DNA of 64,000 nucleotides from Prochlorococcus sp. AG-363-O16 (GCA_003280095.1 QCGA01000003.1:1-64000), one strand, 5' to 3'; counted from the stretch's first letter, positions 1 through 10,046 are shown. A program made the numbers and translations. Notes: generated from the letters alone by a model not told the origin.

Positions 1-1
1 T

Positions 2-322
2 GCTTTTTCTCTTGTTGCATCAGGGGCTGTTATTGGTGCATTATTACGTTGGGTCATACAGAATGACCTTTTGGTAAACGTATTTGGCTCAGCGATTTTG
101 GGCTTTATTTTAGGAATGCCTTCTAGTCAACGGTGGAAACTATTCATTGGTGTTGGTTTTTGTGGTGCTTTTACAACTTTTAGTGGATGGATTTATGACG
201 TCCTATTGTTGGCAACTCATGTAAGTATCATTGAAGCTATTCGCTCAATTAGTTTCATGCTTGTGGTGGGTTTATTGGCTATATCGACTGGTTATCTATT
301 AGGAAAGCAGATTAGTTGTTGA
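2..322 (+). CDS. crcB: CrcB/Fluc family fluoride channel, 5' truncated by window edge
   Basis: Frame 2 is open from base 2 (AFSLVASGAVIGALLRWVIQNDLLVNVFGSAILGF...GFCGAFTTFSGW); ALLRW and GFCGAFTTFS motifs are typical of CrcB. Confidence 0.85.
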   Translation, partial: AFSLVASGAVIGALLRWVIQNDLLVNVFGSAILGFILGMPSSQRWKLFIGVGFCGAFTTFSGWIYDVLLLATHVSIIEAIRSISFMLVVGLLAISTGYLLGKQISC

Positions 323-791
323 GTGCTTCTTCTATAGCTTGTTTTAGTTCTGTAGAAGAAGGATCTACATTGCTTTTGAACCGATTGAGTATTTGTCCAT
401 CTTTGCCTATGAGGAATTTTTCGAAGTTCCACTGAACATCACCTGGAGGATTGCTTTGATTCAGGGTTGTATATGGTTCTGTTGTATTTCCTTTTGCATG
501 GACTTTGCTAAATATCTCAAATTTTGCACCAAAGGTCGAAGAACAGAATTCTTTAATTTCATCAACGGTGCCAGGTTCTTGTCCTCCAAAATCGTTGCAA
601 GGGAAGCCTAGTACTTTGAAACCCTTTGATCCATAGTTGTCTTCAAGGGCTTGCAAGGCTTTGTATTGCTTGGTAAACCCACAGCGGCTTGCCACATTCA
701 CTATCAATAAAACATTTCCTTTATATTCGCCGAGGCTTTTGTTTGAACCAGCTGCAGTGGTAACTGTGACTTGGCTTACGTTCATGCTCAT
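312..791 (-). CDS. glutathione peroxidase family protein
   Basis: NVASRCGFTKQYKALQALEDNY, GFPCNDFGGQEPGT and WNFEKFLI motifs of the GPx family. Confidence 0.93.
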   Translation of the reverse strand: MSMNVSQVTVTTAAGSNKSLGEYKGNVLLIVNVASRCGFTKQYKALQALEDNYGSKGFKVLGFPCNDFGGQEPGTVDEIKEFCSSTFGAKFEIFSKVHAKGNTTEPYTTLNQSNPPGDVQWNFEKFLIGKDGQILNRFKSNVDPSSTELKQAIEEALNN

Positions 792-843
792 GAGTGTTTA
801 ACTATTGAGGTTGACCATAGCGAGAACTGTGTAGCAATACACT

Positions 844-2283
844 GTGGACGCCCTGAATGGTCTGCCCATGAATGAGGCAACAGGGGGCGACGCTACGACA
901 GCTCCATCTTTAGTTGCTAGTCCTCAAATGGTTGATGAGGTGGCTCATGAGTTGCAGGCTTTATTGTCTGCCGGCAATTATGACGCGGTAAAAGCCTTGC
1001 TTCAACCGGTTCAACCGGTTGATATTGCTGAGGCTATTGGGAGTTTGCCAAGGACTTTGCAGGCACTTGGTTTTCGCTTATTAAGTAAGGACGAGGCAAT
1101 AGAAGTTTATGAATATCTTGATCCTGCAGTTCAGCAAAGTTTGCTCGATAAGCTTCGTTCTAATGAGGTTTTAGAACTAGTTGAGGAGATGTCTCCTGAC
1201 GATAGGGTGCGTCTTTTTGACGAGCTTCCAGCGAAGGTGGTTAGGCGGTTGTTTACGCAGTTGAGTGCTTCCGAGCGAAGAATTACGGCTCAATTACTTG
1301 GATATGAGCAGGAAACAGCCGGTCGACTCATGACTACCGAGTTTATTGATCTCAAAGAGTTTCATACTGCTGCTCAGGCTTTGGCAATAGTTAGGCAGCG
1401 TGCACCTGATACAGAAACGATTTATAGCCTTTATGTCACCGATGGTGAGCGCCATTTAACAGGAATCTTGTCCTTAAGAGATCTTGTCACTGCTGATCCT
1501 GCTGATCCGATAGGCGATGTAATGACGAGAGATGTTGTAAGCGTAAGGACTGATACTGATCAAGAAGAGGTTGCAAGAGCAATTCAGCGTTATGACTTCC
1601 TTGCGGTTCCCGTCGTTGATCTTGAGCAGAGGCTCGTAGGCATTGTTACTGTTGATGATGTTATTGATGTTATAGAGCAAGAGGCAACAAGAGATCTTTA
1701 TGCCGCTGGTGCAGTTCAAGCGGGTGATGAAGATGATTACTTCCAAAGCAATTTGTTTATAGTTGCTCGTCGGCGAGTGGTTTGGTTGGCCGTTTTGGTT
1801 GTTGCAAATGGTTTGACAACAGAAGTAATTGCAAAGAATGACGTCGTACTGCAACAGGTTGTTTTATTGGCTGCATTTATCCCTTTATTGATTGGCACTG
1901 GAGGCAACGTAGGTGCTCAGAGCTCTACGGTTGTTATACGAGGATTAAGCACGCAGCGGATTCAGGCTCTTGGGCCTATGAAAGCTGTTTTTAGAGAGGC
2001 AATGGCAGGTGCATTGCTTGGACTTTTGATGTTGCTTTTAGTAGTTCCTTTCGCATGGTGGAGAGGGGAAGGTCCCTTAGTGGGTGCTGCTGTAGGAATC
2101 AGTCTTATGGCAATAACAACTTTGGCAGCGACTGCAGGTGCTGCTTTGCCTCTGCTTTTTGATCGGATGGGGCTAGACCCTGCTTTAATGTCTGCGCCTT
2201 TTATCACTACTGCAACTGATGTTGCAGGAGTCCTTATCTACTTGCGAACTGCTGCGTGGCTCTTGCAACACATGAATAGCTGA
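844..2283 (+). CDS. mgtE: magnesium transporter MgtE
   Basis: MgtE N domain, CBS pair (DVMTRDVVSVRTDTDQEEVARAIQRYDFLAVPVVD) and C-terminal membrane domain (IGTGGNVGAQSSTVVIRGL). GTG start at 844 or ATG at 870. Confidence 0.93.
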   Translation: MDALNGLPMNEATGGDATTAPSLVASPQMVDEVAHELQALLSAGNYDAVKALLQPVQPVDIAEAIGSLPRTLQALGFRLLSKDEAIEVYEYLDPAVQQSLLDKLRSNEVLELVEEMSPDDRVRLFDELPAKVVRRLFTQLSASERRITAQLLGYEQETAGRLMTTEFIDLKEFHTAAQALAIVRQRAPDTETIYSLYVTDGERHLTGILSLRDLVTADPADPIGDVMTRDVVSVRTDTDQEEVARAIQRYDFLAVPVVDLEQRLVGIVTVDDVIDVIEQEATRDLYAAGAVQAGDEDDYFQSNLFIVARRRVVWLAVLVVANGLTTEVIAKNDVVLQQVVLLAAFIPLLIGTGGNVGAQSSTVVIRGLSTQRIQALGPMKAVFREAMAGALLGLLMLLLVVPFAWWRGEGPLVGAAVGISLMAITTLAATAGAALPLLFDRMGLDPALMSAPFITTATDVAGVLIYLRTAAWLLQHMNS

Positions 2284-2384
2284 GTTCATTAGCCAGTGTT
2301 CAAGAAACAAGGGAGAGAGAGAGGGGGGGGGTAGACGCTTAACACTTCTTAAGGTTATGCTTTACATAACTTAATTATCTGAAT

Positions 2385-3392
2385 ATGTCGCTCGTTGAAG
2401 TCCCCTCTTCAACCTCTAATGGTGTAAAAACTCCTTCCTTCCGAATCAATCTTGAGATTGATTCGGTCAGTTGTTATCTACGTGAGATTGGTCGGGTTCC
2501 ATTGCTTACTAATGAGCAGGAAATCACATTGGGGCGCAAGGTTCAGGAACTACTCTCTTTGGAAGCTTTAAGGGCTGAATTAACGCATCAGGCAGGACAA
2601 GAACCTACTTTTGATCAGTTTGCTAAGGAGGCAGGATGCACAACTTTGCAGTTGAAAAGGAAGTTGAGAGCTGGTCAACGAGCTAAAGAAAGAATGGTTG
2701 CGGCTAATTTGCGCCTTGTAGTTAGTGTGGCTAAGAAATACACCAAAAGGAATCTTGACTTGCTTGACCTGATTCAGGAAGGAACTCTTGGTTTAGTGCG
2801 GGGTGTTGAAAAGTTTGATCCAACTCGTGGTTATAAATTTTCTACTTATGCGTATTGGTGGATCAGACAGGGTATGACTAGAGCAATTGCTGAGAAAAGT
2901 AGGACTATCCGACTGCCAATTCATGTCACAGAATTGCTTAATAAGCTTAAGAAAGCTCAAAGAGAACTCATTCAGGAATTAGCAAGAACTCCATCATTTC
3001 AAGAATTAGCAGATTTTGTTGGGTTGCCAGTAGAGGAAGTTAAGGATGTGATTTTTAGAGCTTCTCAGCCTGTGAGTTTGGATGTGAAGGTTGGTGAAAG
3101 TGATGACACTGCCCTAATGGATCTTCTAGCTGATACACATCAGTTACCCACCGATAAATTGGCCACTGATTTGTTAAAGAATGATTTGAATTCTCTTCTG
3201 GAACAATTGCCTACAAAACAGGCTCAAGTTTTGCGAATGAGATATGGATTAGATAATCAGGAGCCAATGACTCTGACAGGGATTGGTCGTATTCTTGGAA
3301 TTAGTCGAGATCGAGTTCGTAAACTTGATAAGGATGGTTTGTCAGCTCTTAGGGAACATTCTAATTCTCTGGATGGTTATTTTGTTTCCTGA
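2385..3392 (+). CDS. RNA polymerase sigma-70 family factor (group 2, RpoD-like)
   Basis: DSVSCYLREIGRVPLLTNEQEITLGRKVQ; LDLIQEGTLGLVRGVEKFDPTRGYKFSTYAYWWIRQGMTRAIAEKSRTIRLP; C-terminal HTH. Confidence 0.95.
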   Translation: MSLVEVPSSTSNGVKTPSFRINLEIDSVSCYLREIGRVPLLTNEQEITLGRKVQELLSLEALRAELTHQAGQEPTFDQFAKEAGCTTLQLKRKLRAGQRAKERMVAANLRLVVSVAKKYTKRNLDLLDLIQEGTLGLVRGVEKFDPTRGYKFSTYAYWWIRQGMTRAIAEKSRTIRLPIHVTELLNKLKKAQRELIQELARTPSFQELADFVGLPVEEVKDVIFRASQPVSLDVKVGESDDTALMDLLADTHQLPTDKLATDLLKNDLNSLLEQLPTKQAQVLRMRYGLDNQEPMTLTGIGRILGISRDRVRKLDKDGLSALREHSNSLDGYFVS

Positions 3393-4291
3393 AGAATTTT
3401 TATTAGGATTTCGTTTACAGAGTTAGGTTCTTCATCATGAGGACAATGACCAGCATTTGTGACACTTGTGAGTGAACGGATGCAAGGAATTGATTGCATC
3501 CAATTTTGCGCTTCCTCTATAGGTTCCCAAGGATCTTTTTCTCCCCAGATTAAATCAACTGGAACGTTAATATTTGTCATTAAATCTGGGGCTAAGTGAT
3601 CATTAAATAGATTTATAAACCCTCTAAAAGCTTCAGAAGCTCCTTCTCTCTTACTTGGTTTTAATAGAAGATTTACAAGGTCTTCGTCAATATTTTTCCC
3701 ACTAGGGTAGGCTTGTTTTAATATTTTTTTTATTATTGATTTGTTGGCAGCATTTCGGAATAGGCTTTTACTCAACCAGCGTTGTCTAACTAAGGATTTC
3801 AGATATGGTCTAGTCCATCTCATCCAGTTTGCTTGTTCATTTAAGCGCTTGTCGTCCATTTGACGTTGAGCACAATCAATTAAGACAAGGCCAATACATT
3901 CCTCTTGGAGTATTTGGGCGGCTCTAAGTGCTACTACTGCTCCTATGGAATTGCCAATTAAGAAGGTTGGTTGCTTAACAACATCTCTACAAAAATCAGC
4001 TACTTGTCTAGCCCATGAATCAAAACAGTAATGAAATTGTTTTGGACTCTGTGGTTCATCAGTTAGCTGTGATTTTGGTTGACTGCTCCCACCAAATCCA
4101 ATCAAATCGATTGCATAGCATTGAGAAATTTTCCCAAGAATTGGTTGGTTGTTGCGCCAATGTTCTTTGCAAGCTCCAAATCCATGGATCAATACAGATG
4201 GCGCAACGGTTGAGCAACTATTTTCGCTTGCTTGATTCCAAGCAACTTCCCATTGTTGCCAGTGCCAAATTTGTTCTTTGATGGAATTCAA
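3377..4291 (-). CDS. alpha/beta hydrolase
   Basis: VLIHGFGACKEHWRNN, LIGNSIGAVVAL nucleophile elbow, GHCPHDEEP catalytic His. Confidence 0.88.
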   Translation of the reverse strand: MNSIKEQIWHWQQWEVAWNQASENSCSTVAPSVLIHGFGACKEHWRNNQPILGKISQCYAIDLIGFGGSSQPKSQLTDEPQSPKQFHYCFDSWARQVADFCRDVVKQPTFLIGNSIGAVVALRAAQILQEECIGLVLIDCAQRQMDDKRLNEQANWMRWTRPYLKSLVRQRWLSKSLFRNAANKSIIKKILKQAYPSGKNIDEDLVNLLLKPSKREGASEAFRGFINLFNDHLAPDLMTNINVPVDLIWGEKDPWEPIEEAQNWMQSIPCIRSLTSVTNAGHCPHDEEPNSVNEILIKILQETK

Positions 4292-5085
4292 TTGAAGTTG
4301 TGTTTTTGTTCGAGAGGTCTTTCCTGCTCTTTTATTTGTTGATTCTGTCCAGTTGGAAATGCACTACTGCAGCGGAATGAGTCTACGTTTTCGTTGAGGT
4401 AAATCTTTAGAGGAGTTATCACTTCATCTTTGACCCGGCCATGAATAATTTTTACTTTGAGGCCTGGACCAACTAACCATGGTTTTGGAGTTCTCAGATT
4501 GTATTCGGGAGGTAAAATCCAGCTCCTTAGACCTTTATGTTTACTTGTCCACCACATTGCAGCACGAAGAGAAGCCTGATCAAACGGAACGCCTGCAATG
4601 TCGTAAGTGGTGAGCCATCGTCTAATTAATGCATGTGTCCTGCGAGAACGTCTAAAGCCAAGTACTCCACTATTTATTTCACAGAATCCTTCTGGAACAT
4701 TAGGGTCATTCCATTGACACCATCTCACAGGAGCATGACAACCAATTATGTCGAATGTTTCAAGCATTCTAAAAAGATCATCAATTTGTTCAATTAATTC
4801 GAGATCAGTATCTAGAAACAATGTTCGTTCATATGGAAGATTTAGTAACGGGGGAATTTTATCTCTATAAGTATATTGAATGTCAGGATGTATTCTTACT
4901 TGATCAAAAAGATCTTTGAGTCTTTCTGTGGGTTCATCTGTTACTATGGTTAATGGTCTGCCATTTAGGTAGGGTCGAATCTTTTGAACACTCTGAATAG
5001 CTTCTTGGCAGTATTTGTTGCCAGTTGCTACTAGTAGTACCCCTTCTTTATAGTTTGTTTTTGTCAAGGCAATTGTGCCTCCCAT
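4288..5085 (-). CDS. glycosyltransferase, GT8-like nucleotide-diphospho-sugar transferase
   Basis: TLFLDTDLELIEQIDDLFRMLETFDIIGCHAPVR with a DxD motif; FCEINSGVLGFRRS; overlaps the downstream hydrolase by 4 bp. Confidence 0.65.
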   Translation of the reverse strand: MGGTIALTKTNYKEGVLLVATGNKYCQEAIQSVQKIRPYLNGRPLTIVTDEPTERLKDLFDQVRIHPDIQYTYRDKIPPLLNLPYERTLFLDTDLELIEQIDDLFRMLETFDIIGCHAPVRWCQWNDPNVPEGFCEINSGVLGFRRSRRTHALIRRWLTTYDIAGVPFDQASLRAAMWWTSKHKGLRSWILPPEYNLRTPKPWLVGPGLKVKIIHGRVKDEVITPLKIYLNENVDSFRCSSAFPTGQNQQIKEQERPLEQKHNFN

Positions 5086-6083
5086 CGTTCCAAAGAAGTT
5101 GCAACTGACTTTTTCATTTCTTCTCTTGAATATTTTATACTGATCTCTTTTGCGGTTTGTAAAAGAGAAGTTGATAAATTGCTTGAATTAGATGTCATCG
5201 CTTTATCTAAATTTTGACAGGCACTAAGGAATTTTGACCAGTTTCCATAGTCTACTTCTTCTCCCGAGGAGTTTCTGACAGCCAGATCAAAAATTTCTCG
5301 GCCACCCAGGCCTGAGTAACCAATTAAATAGCAACCACATGCTGCAGCTTCTGCTAATGGGAGTCCAAAACCTTCGGGATGACCAAATGAAAGAAAGCAT
5401 AAGCAATTTTGTAGTTGCTTTGCTACTTCTAAATGAGACAATTTGTTAATTGCTAATAGTTCCCAATTGTTTTCCTTGAACCAGGACTGTTTGCTCAATA
5501 ATGTGGTTACGATTTGAGCATCCATTATATTTTTTCTTGGCATGAATGCTATTGTTTTAGACTTTAATTTTCCAGGATAGAAAATATTTGTTTCTATTCC
5601 ATTAATTAATCGGCTCACTTTTTCTGCTCCTAGTCCCATGGAGTTAACGAGTAAATCCTCATCATATTTAGATACACATATGACATGGATCACATCCTTA
5701 TGATTGTATAACTCTATAATTTGTTTAGGGTTTTTCCCGTAGGAAGTATTTGGAGCACCAAATGTGTAAGAACCATTTTGATTAAATATTATTTTAGGTA
5801 TCCCCTTAAAGTATTTTCCTATTCTTTTTATATATGTCTCGGGAATTATAAGAACATCATTTTTTGGGTTTAAGTCTTTTTTCGCCATAAAATCTTCTAA
5901 AGAAACTGTATTAACTTGGCTTTCAAACCAACCCGGATGAAATAATGTACTTTCTTGAATAATCGTAGCTTTTCGTCCGAGAGTATTTAAAGCCTCAACT
6001 AAGCGATGTATCTGTTTTACGCCTCCAATGGGTTTGTTGGTGTCATGGTGCAACCCAATCCAATAGTTGTAGTGATGTTTCAT
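5064..6083 (-). CDS. glycosyltransferase group 1 (GT4-like)
   Basis: Start GGVKQIHRLVEALNTLGRKATII; C-terminal CFLSFGHPEGFGLPLAEAAACGCYLIGYSGLGGREIF. Confidence 0.8.
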   Translation of the reverse strand: MKHHYNYWIGLHHDTNKPIGGVKQIHRLVEALNTLGRKATIIQESTLFHPGWFESQVNTVSLEDFMAKKDLNPKNDVLIIPETYIKRIGKYFKGIPKIIFNQNGSYTFGAPNTSYGKNPKQIIELYNHKDVIHVICVSKYDEDLLVNSMGLGAEKVSRLINGIETNIFYPGKLKSKTIAFMPRKNIMDAQIVTTLLSKQSWFKENNWELLAINKLSHLEVAKQLQNCLCFLSFGHPEGFGLPLAEAAACGCYLIGYSGLGGREIFDLAVRNSSGEEVDYGNWSKFLSACQNLDKAMTSNSSNLSTSLLQTAKEISIKYSREEMKKSVATSLERWEAQLP

Positions 6084-6243
6084 CCCATTATTGTCGCCTC
6101 TATTCGGATGATTGACACAAACTAATAATGAGAAAACTAATGATTCAGTAATAAATACTTTATATTCAGTACAGGTTTTTCGAATTGATCTTTCACAAAT
6201 TAATCTTATAGGTTGGTTTTGTACTGATTAATCATGTCTGGAG

Positions 6244-7365
6244 TTGCTGGTTCAAGCGAAGTTACCTTTCCAAAGCATGCGCGTCACTTTGCGTGAATGG
6301 TGGAAACTGAATGGGCGACGTTCAATTCCATGGAAATTTACTGCTCAAGGTAGAGAGCCAGTATGTGGTGAGCAGTTGGATCCCTATCCAATTTGGATTG
6401 CAGAAGTGATGTTGCAACAAACTCAGCTCAAGGTCATGTTGCCTTTTTGGGAAAGATGGATGGAGATCTTTCCAAATGTTTCATCCCTAGCAGCTAGTCC
6501 TGAGCAGAAAGTATTGATTTATTGGCAGGGTCTTGGCTACTACACAAGAGCACGACGTCTTCATCAAGCTTCTTTGCAATTGGTAGGTTTAGCTTGGCCA
6601 AAGTCTTTAGACGCTTGGTTGGTAGTTCCTGGAATTGGCAGAACTACTGCTGGAAGCATCCTGTCTTCTGCTTTTGATTTACCTTTTCCAATTTTGGATG
6701 GGAATGTAAAGAGGGTCCTTTCTCGAATTGTTGGAGGGTCTAATCCAAAACTTCTATCGATTTCTAATCTTTGGAAATTGAGTGAATACTTATTAGATCC
6801 ATTAATGCCAAGGGATTTCAACCAGGCATTAATGGATTTAGGTTCAATTATTTGCACTCCAAAGAATCCTAGTTGTGATAAATGCCCTTGGAAATTAAAC
6901 TGTTCTGCTTACGTTACAGGTGATGTAGATCATTTCCCAGTGAAAAGCAAACAGAAACCGCACGAATTCCAACAAATAGGCGTGGGAATAGTTATCAATA
7001 GTCAAGGTAAGGTTTTAATTGATCAGCGAAATGAAGAAGGTCTTTTCGGAGGGCTTTGGGAGTTCCCCGGGGGAAAGCAAGAGTCTGGAGAATCTATAAC
7101 TGCAACAATAGAGAGAGAGCTCAAGGAAGAGCTTGATATTGTTGTATTGGTAGGTGATGAACTCATTACAATTGATCATTCTTATAGCCAAAGAAAAGTG
7201 CGTTTAGTAGTACATCTATGTGATTTATTGAGCGGTGAACCTAAACCTCTTTCATGTCAACAATTTCGTTGGGTGTATTTGAGCGAATTATCTAATTACC
7301 CGTTCCCTGCTGCAAATACAAGGATGATTTCTGCGCTTCTAGAACATATGGGTAAGCTTCGGTAA
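6244..7365 (+). CDS. mutY: A/G-specific adenine glycosylase MutY with C-terminal NUDIX domain
   Basis: WIAEVMLQQTQLKVM, VPGIGRTTAGSI, CxxxxxxCxxCxxxxxC Fe-S motif (CTPKNPSCDKCPWKLNC); GGLWEFPGGKQESGES...ERELKEEL Nudix box. Confidence 0.95.
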   Translation: MLVQAKLPFQSMRVTLREWWKLNGRRSIPWKFTAQGREPVCGEQLDPYPIWIAEVMLQQTQLKVMLPFWERWMEIFPNVSSLAASPEQKVLIYWQGLGYYTRARRLHQASLQLVGLAWPKSLDAWLVVPGIGRTTAGSILSSAFDLPFPILDGNVKRVLSRIVGGSNPKLLSISNLWKLSEYLLDPLMPRDFNQALMDLGSIICTPKNPSCDKCPWKLNCSAYVTGDVDHFPVKSKQKPHEFQQIGVGIVINSQGKVLIDQRNEEGLFGGLWEFPGGKQESGESITATIERELKEELDIVVLVGDELITIDHSYSQRKVRLVVHLCDLLSGEPKPLSCQQFRWVYLSELSNYPFPAANTRMISALLEHMGKLR

Positions 7366-7371
7366 TTACTA

Positions 7372-8451
7372 GTGTTGATCAAGCGAAGGCTTGTTTCGAC
7401 GCGAACATTGCTTGTGATGGTTATGGCATCTTATTTTCCACAAGTGGTTTGCTTGGGTGAAGCCCTTATTGATCGTTTGGGGCCATTAGGGGAAGATCCA
7501 GCCTTAGTTTCCCCTGCTTTGCTGGATGATCGGTTTGGAGGGGCTCCTGCCAATGTTGCATGTGGTATTGCCAGGTTGGGTACAAAATCAGCATTTGTGG
7601 GAAGAGTTGGCTCTGATGCAATTGGTGATCAACTGCAGCAGTTATTTGTGGAAAAGGGAGTGGATCTCTCTTGTTTACAAAGAGATTTAAAGGCTCCTAC
7701 AAGAATTGTTCTTGTCCGTCGTGATAGTCACGGAGATAGAAGCTTTCAGGGGTTTGTTGGTTCTCCTGACAATAGTTTTGCGGACCAAGCACTTGCAACG
7801 AATGATCTATTGCAATCACTACCTGAATTATTTCAGCGGGCTCAGTGGTTACTTGTAGGCACTATTTCCCTGGCGAGTGAAACTTCGTCATCTGCTTTGC
7901 ATCATGCAGTGAAGTTGGCGAATGAATGCTCAGTTTTGTTGGCAATTGATGTGAATTGGCGTTCTGCTTTTTGGAACGAAGGTGTTGGAGTTGATTCAGG
8001 TCCATCTAAAGAGCAATGTTTATTGATTAGACCGCTTTTAGAACAAGCAGCACTTGTGAAGCTGTCAGCAGAAGAAGCTGATTATTTTTTTGGAAGTAGG
8101 AACCCGATGGAAATTTCGGGAGCTCTTTCTAATGGTCCTGCTGTAATTGTCACTAATGGTGCAAACTCGATTTCCTGGAGCTTTGGAGGTCAGAATGGAT
8201 CTCTATCTGCATTTGATGTGGATGTTGTCGATAGTACGGGAGCTGGTGATGCCTTCTTGGCTGGATTAATTCATTGTTTATGTAATGATCCATCACTTTT
8301 GAAATCGAGTTCGCGATCGGACATTTCCTATCCTTTGATAGAAGTAATGAAGTTCTCAAATGCTTGTGGGGCCTTGGTATGTAAAGGTGCTGGTGCCATT
8401 GATCCACAGCCAACATCGGAAGAAGTTTTTGATTTTCTGGGAAAATTCTAA
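7372..8451 (+). CDS. PfkB family carbohydrate kinase (fructokinase-like)
   Basis: VVCLGEALIDRLGP, GGAPANVACGIARLG, DSTGAGDAFLAG signatures. Confidence 0.9.
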   Translation: MLIKRRLVSTRTLLVMVMASYFPQVVCLGEALIDRLGPLGEDPALVSPALLDDRFGGAPANVACGIARLGTKSAFVGRVGSDAIGDQLQQLFVEKGVDLSCLQRDLKAPTRIVLVRRDSHGDRSFQGFVGSPDNSFADQALATNDLLQSLPELFQRAQWLLVGTISLASETSSSALHHAVKLANECSVLLAIDVNWRSAFWNEGVGVDSGPSKEQCLLIRPLLEQAALVKLSAEEADYFFGSRNPMEISGALSNGPAVIVTNGANSISWSFGGQNGSLSAFDVDVVDSTGAGDAFLAGLIHCLCNDPSLLKSSSRSDISYPLIEVMKFSNACGALVCKGAGAIDPQPTSEEVFDFLGKF

Positions 8452-8634
8452 GCACTAATCAATCAATATCAGTTCTTCTTAGCTAAGAGACTTAGGCGCG
8501 TTAATTTTTTTGAAATATAGAATTTGGACGCACAAAGTTGATTGGATCCGATTATTTGAGACATTTTTCTGCTTCTTAGATGTAGTTAAATTCGTTTTTG
8601 GACCTAAGATATATGTCTAGTTGGTTTTGTCTTT

Positions 8635-9462
8635 GTGTTAGAGACTGAACCTTTGCTCGTTAGAGAAAGTGTTTTATTCCTTAGCCTTGATTCCTGTCGT
8701 TATGACAGCTTTCTAAGGGCGCAAGTGCCTGTACTGAGATCGATTGGCTCTGTCTATAAAGCTTTTTCTCCAAGTTATTTTACCTTTGGTAGCCATGCGG
8801 CTTTTTGGATGGGATTTACTCCTGGTGTTGTGGGAAGTCAAAGACCTTGGTTGAATCCGAAAGCGGGAAAATTGTTTCGAATGTCTTTTGCTGGCAGTGC
8901 AGGAGATGATTTAGATGGATTCAGACTTTCTGGCTCAAATTTGATTGAAGGTTTTAGGAGACTGGGATATAGAACCATAGGGACCGGAGCTGTTGATTGG
9001 TTTAACACTGACACTGATACAGGTGCTGTTTTGGCTGAACCTTTTGAGTCTTTTTGGTATAGCGGCAACACTTGGAGTCTGACCTCTCAGTTGAACTGGA
9101 TTAATAGTCAACTTGCAACAGTGCAGCCAAGTCAGCCTGTTTTTCTGTTTCTCAATGTAGGAGAAACTCATGTTCCTTATTGGCATGCTGGGGCTAACTG
9201 GGAACCTTGGCCGAGTCCATGTGTCCCATTTGGTGGACCTTATTGCTCGAGAAGAGAGAGTCGGCGGCGTCAAGTTGCCTGCTTAGAGTGGGTTGATCAA
9301 CAGCTTGCGCAGTTAATTAATCGATTTAAAGATTGCACAATTCTCGCTTGTGCGGATCATGGTGATTGCTGGGGAGAAAATGGTCTTTGGGAACATGGAG
9401 TAAGTCATCCCGCAACTCTTACGGTTCCTTTATTATTGAAAGTTCGAGGTAAATCTATTTAA
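8635..9462 (+). CDS. alkaline phosphatase/sulfatase superfamily-like metalloenzyme
   Basis: LFLSLDSCRYDSF N-terminal metal site; FLFLNVGETHVPYWH; ADHGDCWGENGLWEHG resembling sulfatase metal ligands. Confidence 0.6.
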   Translation: MLETEPLLVRESVLFLSLDSCRYDSFLRAQVPVLRSIGSVYKAFSPSYFTFGSHAAFWMGFTPGVVGSQRPWLNPKAGKLFRMSFAGSAGDDLDGFRLSGSNLIEGFRRLGYRTIGTGAVDWFNTDTDTGAVLAEPFESFWYSGNTWSLTSQLNWINSQLATVQPSQPVFLFLNVGETHVPYWHAGANWEPWPSPCVPFGGPYCSRRESRRRQVACLEWVDQQLAQLINRFKDCTILACADHGDCWGENGLWEHGVSHPATLTVPLLLKVRGKSI

Positions 9463-10046
9463 AGTTCAATTAAGAGTTCTCTTCCATGATTTTTTTTATC
9501 GTTTGTTTTTGGAAGATTTAATTGTATTTTCCAAGAGTTTTCTGGAACAAAACTAAGCCTTTCTGGCCATTCAACTGCTATTAGGGCACCCATTTCATAG
9601 GCTTGTTCTTCTTCTTGTACAAATAATTCATCAGCTGCTGAACTATTTTCAAGTCTGTATAGGTCGATGTGTACAAGAGAGGTGGTCATATTTTCTAGTT
9701 GACCTTTGTAATGATGTGCTAATGCAAAGGATGGACTTGTTATGGGTTCTTGGATTCCAAGTCCATTTGCTATGCCTTTGACCAGACTTGTTTTGCCTGC
9801 ACCAAGTTCTCCCATTAGTAAAACTATTGGACAATCTTTTTGATAGACACCTGTTTGCTGAATAGTTTTTGATGCTTCAATCCATTCAAGTGCGAGTTGT
9901 CTACCCATGCAATGCGTTGCATCAGTGTCGGGGAGAAATACATGTTGATTTGGCTTGCCAGTAGATTGCTTGAAAAGCAAACCCGAGATTTCTGGGTCTT
10001 TGCTGAGATTCCTTTCCAAAATTCCCTCAAGGGAGCTTTTAACCAT
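9459..10046 (-). CDS. tsaE: tRNA threonylcarbamoyladenosine biosynthesis ATPase TsaE (YjeE)
   Basis: Walker [44 protein letters not shown]. The N-terminal ~30 aa are of uncertain authenticity, so the start may lie downstream. Confidence 0.88.
   Translation of the reverse strand: MVKSSLEGILERNLSKDPEISGLLFKQSTGKPNQHVFLPDTDATHCMGRQLALEWIEASKTIQQTGVYQKDCPIVLLMGELGAGKTSLVKGIANGLGIQEPITSPSFALAHHYKGQLENMTTSLVHIDLYRLENSSAADELFVQEEEQAYEMGALIAVEWPERLSFVPENSWKIQLNLPKTNDKKNHGRELLIEL

Noticed and set aside
1474-1854. 126-aa minus-strand ORF
   Set aside because: Lies wholly antisense to mgtE; composition is a by-product of the coding frame and it has no recognisable domain.
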